DNA of 64,000 bases from Streptomyces tendae (GTDB lineage Bacteria; Actinomycetota; Actinomycetes; Streptomycetales; Streptomycetaceae). Made by a program: the position numbers and the translations under genes. Shown one piece after another: positions 45,850 through 54,685 of this stretch. The notes under the pieces were generated by a model. That model was given only the letters and a program-made list of their open reading frames with translations, was not told where the DNA came from and ran no database searches. Positions within the stretch are counted from its first letter, which is position 1, and each line of letters begins with the position of its first letter. The stretch covers positions 3,038,001-3,102,000 of the forward strand of contig NZ_CP043959.1 of NCBI RefSeq assembly GCF_008632955.1, given 5' to 3'.

Positions 45850-45885
45850 CTCGAGGGCTCCGACCACACGGTCGGGGCCCTCGAG
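45850..45885 (+). terminator. Terminator of the tRNA-Leu gene
   Basis: CTCGAGGGC and CCGACC (45850-45866) pair with GGTCGG and GCCCTCGAG (to 45885) around an ACAC loop, with one mismatch, nine bases after the tRNA 3' end. Confidence 0.75.
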
Positions 45886-45922
45886 CCGTTCCCGGGGGTG
45901 CCGGTGGATCCGGACACGCCAC

Positions 45923-45979
45923 GGAACAAGGGCGGAGCCCCGAGAACCCTTTCGGTTCTCGGGGCTCCGCCCTTGTTCC
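45923..45979. terminator. Perfect 26-base-pair hairpin between the tRNA and a convergent secreted-protein gene
   Basis: Bases 45923-45948 are exactly complementary to 45954-45979 around the loop CTTTC. The left arm starts GGAACAAGGGCGGAGCC. It is the likely terminator of the minus-strand gene ending at 46005 and could also stop read-through from the tRNA. Confidence 0.85.
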
Positions 45980-46004
45980 GGCCGATGGGTGTCGCGTGCG
46001 ACGC

Positions 46005-48206
46005 CTACCGTGCCTGCGCGCCGAATCGCGTGCCGACGTTGGGCAGACCGCCCGTGCCGGGCTTGTAGGCGGTCACCGGGGCGACGGCGCCGCCGACGAC
46101 GGTGTTCGACATGGGCAGGGCGTACAGAGCGCCGAGGCCGGGGCCGTACGGCATGCCCACGTACAGGTGGGTGCCGGTGTAGTGGATGTTGCGGCCCAGG
46201 TACTGGTTGGCGCCGGGGGGACCGGGGATACCGTCGCCGTCACCGGCTTCGATCCACCTGTCGTTGGCGCCGGCTGCGGCGACCAGGGAGAAGGTGTGAA
46301 CGGCACCCGCGTTGGCGGTGGTGCCGAGGGCCTCACCGGGGACACCGACGGCGAGGCGCATGGTGGCCGTCGTGGAGACGGCGCGCGGGTCGGTGTTCAC
46401 CGCGGTCAGGCTCTCGCCCATACGGTCGCCGGCCTCGGCGGTGCCGGAGACGTCGTCGTCGGCGGTGCCCTGCCACAACTCGCGGGACTCCTGCCAGGTG
46501 CCGGCGGCGGTGACACGGCCGACGACCACACGGCCGGCAGCCGCCTTGGAGGCGGTGCCGACGGTCATGGCCTCACCGGGTGAACCGATCGCGAGCATCG
46601 ACTCGTTGGCCGTCGCGGCCCCGGAAGGCCGGTAATCGGTAAGGGTCAGCGCGTAGCCGAATTCGTCGCCGGCTTCGGCACCCCCGGAGACGTTGTCGAG
46701 GTCCTGGTCGAGGCCGAACAGCGGCTTGGGGTGACCTTCGGCGTGGAGGGTGTGGGAGAAGACGGCCAGGTTGCCGGCCGCGTCGTCACCGCCGATGTTC
46801 TCGTTGGGCGCGCCGACGGCGATGTGGTTGGCGTCGCCGGCCACGGCCGCGCCGAACCCGTCATCGGCCTCGACGGCACCGGGCACGTCGGTCGTGTCCT
46901 GGTGGATGGCCACATTGGTGCCGCCGCGCAGGTAGAAGGCCATACCTGCCTTGGCCTTCCCGTTCACGGTCTCACCAGGCACACCGATCAGGAGGTAGGG
47001 CTCGCCCTCGGCGGTGGTGCCCGCGGCGACGGAGTCGCCCATCCGTTCACCGGCCCCGGGGGCCGACGCCTTGATCGCGCCGGTGCCCGCGCCCTGTTCG
47101 AGGTGGGTGTTCTTCAGCGGCCCGGCGCCGAGGCCGCCGGAGGCACCGTAGAGCACGTCGACGAAACCCGCGTCGGCGGCACTGCCGACGTCCTCCAGGG
47201 TGCTGCCGACGACGAGGTCGGTGTAGCCGTCCTCGTTGTAGTCGACGGTGTCGATCGCGTCACCGAACCAGTCGCCCTGCTCGGCCGCGCCGGCCACCCA
47301 GTCGAGGTCCTGGTTGATCTCGGCGGTCCCCTTGCCGCCGCCGTACACGATCCGCACGAGACCCGCGTTGGTGTCACCGCCGACCGTGGCCGCCGGGTCG
47401 GCGATGGCGATGTCCTCGATCCCGTCACCGTTGAAGTCGGTGATGCGGGGGGCGCGGACCTTGGAGCTCACCCAGGAGGCCAGGTCGTCCACCCGGGAGA
47501 TCACACCGCCGGTCCCGGTCTGCGCGGCGTCCGTGCCGTAGCAACCGCCCTGGTGCGACTGGCTGCTGAGGCCGACGAGCGTGCCCGCGACGACGACCGG
47601 GCCTCCGGCGTCGCCCATGCAGGCGGCCGCGCCGTTCACGCCGGTCACGTTCGCGGAGGTGGCGGCGACCGAGTCGACGGTGTACGCCCCGGTGTGCAGA
47701 CGGAGCGGGGCCCACTCGTCGGCGGTACGGCCGTACCCGGCGAACTTCACTTGCTGGCCGGCCGCGGGCGCGGTGGTCGCGAGGGCGGCGGGCGCCACGT
47801 CGGTGACCGGCCGGTTCAGCCTGGCCAGGACCACGTCACGGTCCGTGCGCGGCACGAGCTCGACGACACGGCGCTCGGCGCCCTGGGAGTTGGAGAGGTC
47901 GCTGCGTCCGATGACGGCGGTGACCGCCTTCGACGGGGCGCCGGGAGTGACCGCGAGCGAGACGGCCGGGTCTGCGGCGAAGCAGCTGGCGGCCGTGAGC
48001 AGCCATTCGGTGTCCACGAGGACCGCGGAACAGCCGCGGTCGTGCCCGCCGACGATGATCTGGGCGGTGTAGGCGTAGGTGGTGTCCGCGTCGGCGACCG
48101 GGGTTCCGCCGGTGACGGCGGCCGCGGGCACCGCGGACAGCGCCAGCGACCCGGCGGCCAGGACGGCACCGAGCGCGGCGACGCGGGAGAGTCTGCTGGG
48201 ATGCAT
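46005..48206 (-). CDS. Secreted trypsin-fold pseudoprotease with FG-GAP repeats
   Basis: A 733-residue secreted protein. Signal peptide, about residues 1-31, ends AAAVTGGTP. Residues 32-240 are an S1 trypsin fold, but two of the three catalytic residues are gone: WLLTAASCF has Ser74 instead of His, and CMGDAGGPVV has Ala200 instead of the nucleophile Ser, while Asp124 in RDVVLARL remains. It should therefore not cut peptides. Residues 255-733 are six or seven FG-GAP/integrin-alpha-like repeats with calcium loops (DFNGDGIEDIAIADP, DYNEDGYTDLVVGS), a beta-propeller for binding. I start at the ATG at 48206 (MHPSRLSRV), where the signal begins; a GTG seven codons upstream is the alternative. Probably an adhesion or binding protein. 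Confidence 0.88.
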   Translation of the reverse strand: MHPSRLSRVAALGAVLAAGSLALSAVPAAAVTGGTPVADADTTYAYTAQIIVGGHDRGCSAVLVDTEWLLTAASCFAADPAVSLAVTPGAPSKAVTAVIGRSDLSNSQGAERRVVELVPRTDRDVVLARLNRPVTDVAPAALATTAPAAGQQVKFAGYGRTADEWAPLRLHTGAYTVDSVAATSANVTGVNGAAACMGDAGGPVVVAGTLVGLSSQSHQGGCYGTDAAQTGTGGVISRVDDLASWVSSKVRAPRITDFNGDGIEDIAIADPAATVGGDTNAGLVRIVYGGGKGTAEINQDLDWVAGAAEQGDWFGDAIDTVDYNEDGYTDLVVGSTLEDVGSAADAGFVDVLYGASGGLGAGPLKNTHLEQGAGTGAIKASAPGAGERMGDSVAAGTTAEGEPYLLIGVPGETVNGKAKAGMAFYLRGGTNVAIHQDTTDVPGAVEADDGFGAAVAGDANHIAVGAPNENIGGDDAAGNLAVFSHTLHAEGHPKPLFGLDQDLDNVSGGAEAGDEFGYALTLTDYRPSGAATANESMLAIGSPGEAMTVGTASKAAAGRVVVGRVTAAGTWQESRELWQGTADDDVSGTAEAGDRMGESLTAVNTDPRAVSTTATMRLAVGVPGEALGTTANAGAVHTFSLVAAAGANDRWIEAGDGDGIPGPPGANQYLGRNIHYTGTHLYVGMPYGPGLGALYALPMSNTVVGGAVAPVTAYKPGTGGLPNVGTRFGAQAR

Positions 48207-48286
48207 GGGAGTGGTTACCTCAATCACAAGGCTGAGCAGGGTGGTCGGGGGAGCGGGTCCGGACCGGGACGGCGTCCTGGACTCGG

Positions 48287-48829
48287 CTACTTGACCGTCC
48301 GGATCTCAACGAGCATGTGGTCGCGCCCCTGCGGGTCCGCGGACTCGCCCACCGGGGTCCAGGCGTTCTTGCGGACCTCGACGGTCTTCTCCTCGGTGCC
48401 GACGGTCATGTCGACGGTGGTGGAGTAGTCGTTGCCCTTGATGGAGTAGACGGCGGGGATCTCCAAGGTCAGCCAGCCCTCGTCGCCGACGGTGTCGAAG
48501 CAGAGGTTGTCTTCGCTGATCCGGGTCGAGATCTCGATCTGACCGGTGCCGACCGCGCAGTCGGCCAGGGTGATGTGGCCGTCGCCGCGCTTCAGGACAA
48601 TGTTCTTTTCAGCCAGAATCTCGTCTGCAAACGGGTAGTTGAAATCCTCAACGGCATAGCCGGGGGCTTCGTCCACGACAAGTTCCGGGGACGCCCCCTG
48701 GGTGGACGATTCAGGGAGACCGGTGGTTACCGCGAGGATCGCGAGGGTGCCGGCCGCCGCAGCGCCGAGAATCCTCGCCGCAAGCCGATTTCTGCGCTTC
48801 CGCAGGGTCATTGTGCTGTTTCTCCTCAT
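48287..48829 (-). CDS. Small secreted protein of unknown function
   Basis: About 180 residues with a basic, hydrophobic N-terminus (RKRRNRLAARILGAAAAGTL, then AILAVTTGL) typical of a signal peptide. The rest is acidic and predicted to be mostly beta: VVDEAPGYAVEDFNYPFADE, GDGHITLADC, ISEDNLCFDTVGDEGWLTLE and SIKGNDYSTTVDMTVGTEEK. Two cysteines (in LADCAVG and NLCFDT) could form a disulfide. I recognise no domain. Starts at 48829 (GAGGAAG upstream) or 48811 are both possible. It lies 80 bases upstream of the pseudoprotease gene on the same strand, so the two may be co-expressed. Confidence 0.72.
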   Translation of the reverse strand: MRRNSTMTLRKRRNRLAARILGAAAAGTLAILAVTTGLPESSTQGASPELVVDEAPGYAVEDFNYPFADEILAEKNIVLKRGDGHITLADCAVGTGQIEISTRISEDNLCFDTVGDEGWLTLEIPAVYSIKGNDYSTTVDMTVGTEEKTVEVRKNAWTPVGESADPQGRDHMLVEIRTVK

Positions 48830-49234
48830 CGCTTCCTCAGTCCGAAACGGCATCACGGGCATGCGAAACAGGCCCCGCATCCGAGGGGGTGTTCCGGTGG
48901 CTTGAAATGGCTCATCTACCGCCGTGAGCCATGGGTGTGACGGGTGATCAACCCCGTGGACCTCGTCAAGTCAACACGAACCGGGGGGATGATCCAGCAC
49001 CTCATTTGTGAAGATTCCGTGAGCGACGCACGGTGACTGGGGTGAATTGTCCGGACACTGATGAATAAAGGTTTGCATTGCAGTCGGGTCCAACGGGCGG
49101 TTAATAACTCGGCCGACGATTCAGTGAGTTGCTAAGGTCGGCGCAATCCAGTGACGACTATCCGCCGCATTCCGTGGTCAGCCCGGCCCGCAGGATCGCT
49201 GTGGGCCTCATCCAGCTTTCGCGAGGAATTCCCC
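48830..49234. other. Non-coding divergent promoter region with two dyads
   Basis: About 400 bases of clearly lower GC than the surroundings, between divergent genes for secreted proteins. No gene is supportable. It contains a hairpin, ATGGCTCA (48907-48914) with TGAGCCAT (48925-48932), and the perfect palindrome TGTCCGGACA (49049-49058). AT-rich stretches such as GATGAATAAAGG and GGTTAATAACTC near 49060-49110 could form promoter elements for the ALF-repeat gene. Confidence 0.5.
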
Positions 49235-52200
49235 ATGCAGACAATGTTCTGGAGCAGACGCCGCGTACTCGGCGCGCTCGCGGCCGCGACCGCCGTCGCC
49301 GCCACCCCTTCGGTCCTGCGGCCGGCCACCGCCGCGGCCGCCGAGGGCACCGCGCCCGAGCCGGTGCCGCTGCCGGACACCGACCGGGCCAAGGTCGTCC
49401 GCGCGTGGCTGACCGGTGGCAGGGGGGTCAAGGCCGCCGCCGCCACGGCCCTCTACGGCTCGGACACCGAGATCTCGACCTTCCTCGCCGAGACGCTGCC
49501 GAAGCAGACCGTGCAGGACAACCGGGTCGCGATCATCAGCAGCTTGGACCGCGCGGGCAAGGGCCTGCGCCGTGAGGCCGTCGCCGCCCTGGAGTCCGGC
49601 GACGAAGCGATCGCCGCGTTCCTGACCAACGGTTTCCGGCCCGCCATGCGGGAGGACTTCAAGGTCGCCACCAACATCGTCGCGTCCACCGGCGGCAGGG
49701 GCGTGAACCGGGAGGCCAGTGCCGCCCTGGACGCCGGCACCGAAGCGGCGCTCGTCACCTTCCTCACCGACAAGCAGTACGACGCGCGGCTGGAGGACAC
49801 CCGGGTACAGGTCAGCACCATGCTGATGACCGGTGGTCCGGAGGTGCAGAAGTACGCGGACCGCGCGCTGAGCGGTACCGCGGCCGACATCGAGTGGTTC
49901 ATCGAAACCGGTCAGCACATCGCCCGAGCCCGTGACCAGGAAGCGGCGACCATCGAGGAACTGGTGGCCGTCGTCGAGCGTGAGGGCAAGCGCGCCGAGA
50001 AGGAGACCAACCTGGCGGTGGAGGCCGGGGCCCGCGCCGAGACCGCCGCCGCCAAGGCCAAGGAGGCCGCGGAGAAGGCCGCCGCCGAGGCCTCCGCCGC
50101 CCAGAACGACGTGCAGAAGGCAGGGGCCGCCGCCCGCAAGGCGGCGAGCGCGGCGAAGGGCGCGGCGGACGCCGCCCGCAACGCCATCAACGCCTCCAAC
50201 GCGGCGGTGCAGGCGTCCCGTCGTGCCTCCTGGGCGGCCGCCGGTGCCGCGCAGGCCGCCTCCAAGGCGGGCAGCGCCGCGACCGCCGCCTACAACGCCG
50301 CGATAGCCGCGTCCAAGGACGCGACGAAGGCGGAGGCCGCCAAGAACGCGGCGGTCGCCGCCAAGAACGCCGCCGCCAAGGCCCGCAGCGCCGCCGCCGC
50401 GGCCGACAAGGCCGCCATCGCCGGCGAGGCGGCCAGCTCGGCGGGTGCTTCCGCCGCTTCCGCCGCCCGCAACTCGGCCGCGGCCGCCGCGGCCGCGGCC
50501 CAGGCCGCGGTGTCGGCCGGTGTCGCCAAGGCCGAGGCCGACGAGGCCAAGCGTCAGGCCGCCATCGCCAACAGCGCCGCCAACCGTGCCACCAATGCCG
50601 CCTCCTCCGCCCAGGCGCTGGCGAGCGCCGCGGCCAAGGCGGCACGCACCGCGCGGGACGCCGCGAACTCCGCCGCGGAGCACGCGGACAAGGCCGCCGC
50701 CGCGGCCGAGGAAGCCGTCCTCAACGCGGGCAAGGCCATCGACTACGCCAACAAGTCGACCGCCCACGCCGACGCGGCCGTGAAGGCCGCCAACATCGCC
50801 TCCCAGGCCGTCGCCGACGCCCTCGAGGTGGAGAAGAACGCGCGCGCCGCCGAGGCGCAGACTCTGGAGCAGGACAAGCAGCAGGCCATCGAGGAGGCCC
50901 AGCAGCTCGCCGTCATCGAGGCGAACGAGCTGTCCGACGTCCGCGACAAGCGGCTCATGTCGGAGCGCACCGCCCAGGACACCCTGGACACGATCGCGAA
51001 GGCCGAACAAGCCCTGTACTCCGGGGACATGGCATTGGCGGCCACCCTGGGCCGCAAGGCCGCGGTCGTCCTGATCGACTCCCGCGGGGCCCACACCCGG
51101 CAGGCCGCCCAGCACGCCCTCGCCGGTTCCGACGACGACGTCTACGCCTGGATCGACCTCGACCGGGCCCTCGCCCAGGAACAGGACGACCGCGAGACCA
51201 CCCTCCACGTGGCGGCGATCGCCGGCCCGAAGGTCGCCGCCGCCGCCGCTGCCGCGCTGGAGAGCAACGAGTCCAAGGCCGTCGGCGACTTCCTCACCAT
51301 CGGCATGAAGCGGGCATCCAACGAGGATCTGCGCGTCGCCATCAACAAGATCCTCGCCGAGGGCGCGGGCAGGGCCGTCACCGAGGCCGCCAACATCGCG
51401 CTCGACGAGAACACCACCGAGTCGCTCAACTACTTCTTCGACGAGGCCTACCCGCGCGCGCAGAAGCAGGACGACAAGGTCCGGGCCAACCAGCTCATCA
51501 CCACCGCGGGCCCCTACACCAAGGCGTACGCGGAGGTCGCGCTCGAGGGACCGGCGTGGATGCTGCGCAACTTCATCACCGTCATCCAGTACCGCACGGC
51601 CCAGCTCGACCACGACACCGCCACCCACGTGGCGGCGATCCGCGGAGCCATTTCCGCCGCCGCGAAGATCGCGGAGAAGGCGCAGGAGAACGCGGCCCTC
51701 GCCTCGAAGGCCGCCGCCGACGCACGGAAGGCCGCCGCCGAGGCCCAGCAGTGGGCGCAGAAGGCACTCGACTCCGCGGCCAAGGCCGAGGACTACGCCC
51801 AGCAGGCCCGGGACCACGCCGCGGCGGCCGACCAGTCGGCCGCCGCCGCCCAGGCCTCCGCCAACACCGCCAAGAACGCCGCCGCCAAGGCCCGCACCGC
51901 TGCCCGTTCGGCCAACTACTCCGCCAACAAGGCCGTCGACTCCGCGCGCGCGGCCGTCGCGTCCTCCGCCGCCGCCCAGCGCTCCGCCGCTGCGGCCCGC
52001 GCCGCCGAACTCGCCGCCTCCGCCGACGCGAAGGCCGCCGCCCAGGCGTACGCCCAGGCCAAGAGGATCGCCGCCGACAAGAAGCGCGCCGAGGAGATCG
52101 CCGAAGCCAAGGAGCGCGCCCGCATAGCCGAGGAACAGCGCGCGAACAAGCAGAACCCGGCCGACAACGGCAAGAACGACCAGGTCAATCCGCACGGCAC

Positions 52201-52618
52201 CGGGGACGGCGACGCCGACGAGTGGTGGAACGACGCGCAGTTCTACGCGGACGCCGCCGACGTGATCAGCATCGGCGCCGGTCTGCTCGCGGCAGGCTGC
52301 GGCCTCGCCGCCTTCGTCTTCCCGCCGGCCCTCGCCGCGGCCGGCTTCTTCGCCGCGGTCTCCGCGGGCGCGGGCGCCCTCGGCACCCTCTTCACCGGCA
52401 TCGAGCACGGCTTCACCAGCGGCGCCTTCTGGGAGTCCGCCGTCGGCACCGGCCTGAGCCTGGTCACGTTCGGCGCCTACAAGTGGGTGGGCGCGGCCGA
52501 CAAGGCGCTCGGTGGCGCTCTCGTCAAGCCCGTCGTGGGCAAGATCACGGAGGTCGGCGAGGACCTGGTCTCGCCCATCACCAAGGGCCTCAGCAAGCTC
52601 TACGACCTGGCGGCCTGA
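49235..52618 (+). CDS. Secreted ALF-repeat protein with Ala-rich coiled coils and a hydrophobic C-terminal domain
   Basis: A 1127-residue protein starting at the ATG at 49235 (GCGAGGAATT upstream). MFWSRRRVLGALAAATAVAA is a Tat-type signal. Residues about 50-260 and 580-810 carry ALF-type repeats (for example ALESGDEAIAAFLTNGF, ALDAGTEAALVTFLTDK, ALEGPAWMLRNFIT). Between and after them lie long Ala/Lys/Glu coiled coils (about 260-570 and 815-960). The last 130 residues follow an NPADNGKNDQVNP linker and are hydrophobic (VISIGAGLLAAGCGLAAFVF, GTGLSLVTFGAYKWVGAADK), like membrane-inserting tails of some secreted toxins. The function is not established; two nuclease-type secreted proteins follow. 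Confidence 0.85.
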   Translation: MQTMFWSRRRVLGALAAATAVAATPSVLRPATAAAAEGTAPEPVPLPDTDRAKVVRAWLTGGRGVKAAAATALYGSDTEISTFLAETLPKQTVQDNRVAIISSLDRAGKGLRREAVAALESGDEAIAAFLTNGFRPAMREDFKVATNIVASTGGRGVNREASAALDAGTEAALVTFLTDKQYDARLEDTRVQVSTMLMTGGPEVQKYADRALSGTAADIEWFIETGQHIARARDQEAATIEELVAVVEREGKRAEKETNLAVEAGARAETAAAKAKEAAEKAAAEASAAQNDVQKAGAAARKAASAAKGAADAARNAINASNAAVQASRRASWAAAGAAQAASKAGSAATAAYNAAIAASKDATKAEAAKNAAVAAKNAAAKARSAAAAADKAAIAGEAASSAGASAASAARNSAAAAAAAAQAAVSAGVAKAEADEAKRQAAIANSAANRATNAASSAQALASAAAKAARTARDAANSAAEHADKAAAAAEEAVLNAGKAIDYANKSTAHADAAVKAANIASQAVADALEVEKNARAAEAQTLEQDKQQAIEEAQQLAVIEANELSDVRDKRLMSERTAQDTLDTIAKAEQALYSGDMALAATLGRKAAVVLIDSRGAHTRQAAQHALAGSDDDVYAWIDLDRALAQEQDDRETTLHVAAIAGPKVAAAAAAALESNESKAVGDFLTIGMKRASNEDLRVAINKILAEGAGRAVTEAANIALDENTTESLNYFFDEAYPRAQKQDDKVRANQLITTAGPYTKAYAEVALEGPAWMLRNFITVIQYRTAQLDHDTATHVAAIRGAISAAAKIAEKAQENAALASKAAADARKAAAEAQQWAQKALDSAAKAEDYAQQARDHAAAADQSAAAAQASANTAKNAAAKARTAARSANYSANKAVDSARAAVASSAAAQRSAAAARAAELAASADAKAAAQAYAQAKRIAADKKRAEEIAEAKERARIAEEQRANKQNPADNGKNDQVNPHGTGDGDADEWWNDAQFYADAADVISIGAGLLAAGCGLAAFVFPPALAAAGFFAAVSAGAGALGTLFTGIEHGFTSGAFWESAVGTGLSLVTFGAYKWVGAADKALGGALVKPVVGKITEVGEDLVSPITKGLSKLYDLAA

Positions 52619-52635
52619 TCCCCTTCCGCTTCCCC

Positions 52636-52663
52636 GGGGGCGCCGCGATCAGGCGGCGCCCCC
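52636..52663 (+). terminator. Terminator after the ALF-repeat gene
   Basis: GGGGGCGCCGC (52636-52646), loop GATCAG, GCGGCGCCCCC (52653-52663): an 11-base perfect stem followed by a pyrimidine tract, 17 bases after the stop. Confidence 0.7.
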
Positions 52664-52694
52664 CTTCCCCCCTTTCACGGAGAGTTCCTGCCCT

Positions 52695-54653
52695 ATGCAC
52701 GGAATACGCCGAGGGCGCGTCCCCCGAAGACGCGCCCGCTCGACGGCCCTGACCTTCCTCACCGCCCTGGCCCTCGTCCTTCCCACGGCCGCGACGAGCC
52801 GGGCGGCCGAGCCGCCGGCGACGGTGAAGGCCCCGACCACCACCAAGTCCCCCGCGCCCGGCGCGAAGACCACCCAAACCAGTGGGTTCGCGGCCGGCTC
52901 CGGTGAGGAGTGCGCCGCCACCGCGCCCGGCTCCAAGGAACGCCGCGCGGGTGCCGTCGAGTCCTGCGTGACGGTCACCCCCGCCCCCGTCACCGCCCCC
53001 GCGACGGCGAGGACCCGCACCGGTCCCGCCTCCTCCCTCGCGGCCGCCCCGGTGGGCAGCTGCGACATCACCAGCCCCGGCACCTACAGCTACGGGCGCT
53101 TCTCGTACTGCGTGACCGGCATCCACGTCACCTACATCCTCCGCGACACCAACGGCGCGGAACTGGGCCGCGGCGTCCTGCAGGTCTCCACCAGCGCCAC
53201 GCTGTCCGCCCAGGCCACGACCTGGAGCGAGCAGGTCGACGTCACCATGATCAGTGGCAGCCCCGCGGTGCCGGCCCTCGACGCCAAGTTCCGTGCCTCA
53301 TGCACAGCCGGCTGCAGGGCCACCACGACAGCCCCGTGGTACAAGAGCGACATCGTCGTCGGCGGGAACCTGAGCGGAGCCGTCAAGTACAGCTCGTCCC
53401 CGGCGGCGGGTACCGCCGTGTCGTTCACCACGGGATACAAGATGTACGTGACGTCCCCCGGCGCCACCGCCGTGGACCCGAACGCCTCGTGGGACAACCC
53501 GCGCACCATCCGCTGCGACGACGCGGTCGGGGGCAGCTCGTTGGCGGGCTGCGCGGTTCCGTCGGTCCTGCCCGAGCTGTCGATGAAGGCGACGGCCTCG
53601 GACGCGGGTGGCGCCGTCGCCTCCTACGCGTGGGCCCAGAAGAACCTCAGCGGAGCCTGGGGGAAGAAGGGCAGCCCGCTGACCCGGTCGACGAGCGGCG
53701 TGGCCAACCGGACCGCCGCCACCTGCGGCGGCTTCACGGCCGAGCCGGAACTCGTCGACGCCGACTCCTGCGCCGACTTCCCCTTCGGGGAGGCGAAGGA
53801 GGGCGGTGCCCCGGGCGACAAGTGCGTCCAGGTGATCCCCAACCTCGGCAACGGCGAATGGGACACCTACGTCCTGAACGACGCCCACGTCCTGGACCCG
53901 GCCTCACCGTGCGTGCAGGCCCATGTCACGCCCGCTGAGAAGCAGTTCGCCGACGCCCAGCTCGCGGACGGTTTCAGGGACCAGCGGGTGATCGACGCCG
54001 ACCAGTTCGAGCTGACGTTCTCGTTGCCGGACACCGGCCCGCATGCCGACTGCCTGAACGACCCGACGCCGGGCGACTCGCTGCCCAACGGCGACGGCTG
54101 GTTCTCCATGGCCAAAGAGCCGGTTCCCCTTGTCAACAAGAGTGACCCGGCGGGCGGCAGCGGATTCAGGACGACCCGGGCGCTGGCATGCATCGGGCTC
54201 AACATCAAGGAGGGTACCGACACCAGCAACCCCGTCACCGGCATGAAGGACGCGGTGGAGTATGCGAAGGCGAACAATCTCCCCTACGACCAGGCCCGGT
54301 GTCATCTCGTCCCGAAGGTCCTCGGCGGGAAGGGCACGAGCAAGCGCACCCGGTTCAACCTCGTCCCTTGCTGGCAGGTCGGGATGAACACGGGCTCGCC
54401 CAGCATGCGAACCTACGAAAAGATGGCGGAGGACCTGGTCAAGGGCAACGATCCCCGTCGGGTTCTCGGAACGAGCGACGCGATCTTCTACCAGGTGACT
54501 CCCGTCTACAAGGACGCGAACAGCACCATCCCGGTGGGCGTCACGATGAGCGCTACCATCCAGCGGGCGAACGGGTCGAGCGAGGAACTGTTCCCCAGCG
54601 TCTACGTCACCAACACCTACGCGAACACCGGGTTGTACAACCTCGGTAACTGA
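52695..54653 (+). CDS. Secreted modular nuclease/toxin: decayed NucA/NucB-like domain plus C-terminal DNA/RNA endonuclease domain
   Basis: A 652-residue secreted protein. Signal peptide: RRRARSTALTFLTALALVLP, ending near SRAAEP. A Thr/Pro/Ala-rich linker precedes a domain of about 110-320 (SCDITSPGTYSYGRFSYC, VTYILRDTNGAELGRGVLQV, MYVTSPGATAVD) that is paralogous to the protein at 55940. A NucA/NucB-like segment follows (SCADFPFGEAKEGG), but acidic catalytic residues of DEFP and the Asn motif are changed, so it is probably inactive. The tail (about 540-652), DQARCHLVPKVLGGKG, RFNLVPCWQVGMN and IFYQVTPVYKDAN, matches the Endonuclea_NS_2 nuclease fold of polymorphic toxins, with the catalytic His present. 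The next gene is immunity-like. Confidence 0.83.
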   Translation: MHGIRRGRVPRRRARSTALTFLTALALVLPTAATSRAAEPPATVKAPTTTKSPAPGAKTTQTSGFAAGSGEECAATAPGSKERRAGAVESCVTVTPAPVTAPATARTRTGPASSLAAAPVGSCDITSPGTYSYGRFSYCVTGIHVTYILRDTNGAELGRGVLQVSTSATLSAQATTWSEQVDVTMISGSPAVPALDAKFRASCTAGCRATTTAPWYKSDIVVGGNLSGAVKYSSSPAAGTAVSFTTGYKMYVTSPGATAVDPNASWDNPRTIRCDDAVGGSSLAGCAVPSVLPELSMKATASDAGGAVASYAWAQKNLSGAWGKKGSPLTRSTSGVANRTAATCGGFTAEPELVDADSCADFPFGEAKEGGAPGDKCVQVIPNLGNGEWDTYVLNDAHVLDPASPCVQAHVTPAEKQFADAQLADGFRDQRVIDADQFELTFSLPDTGPHADCLNDPTPGDSLPNGDGWFSMAKEPVPLVNKSDPAGGSGFRTTRALACIGLNIKEGTDTSNPVTGMKDAVEYAKANNLPYDQARCHLVPKVLGGKGTSKRTRFNLVPCWQVGMNTGSPSMRTYEKMAEDLVKGNDPRRVLGTSDAIFYQVTPVYKDANSTIPVGVTMSATIQRANGSSEELFPSVYVTNTYANTGLYNLGN

Positions 54654-54685
54654 CCCCCACTCAGTTCTCGCCAACGGGAGCCGGC

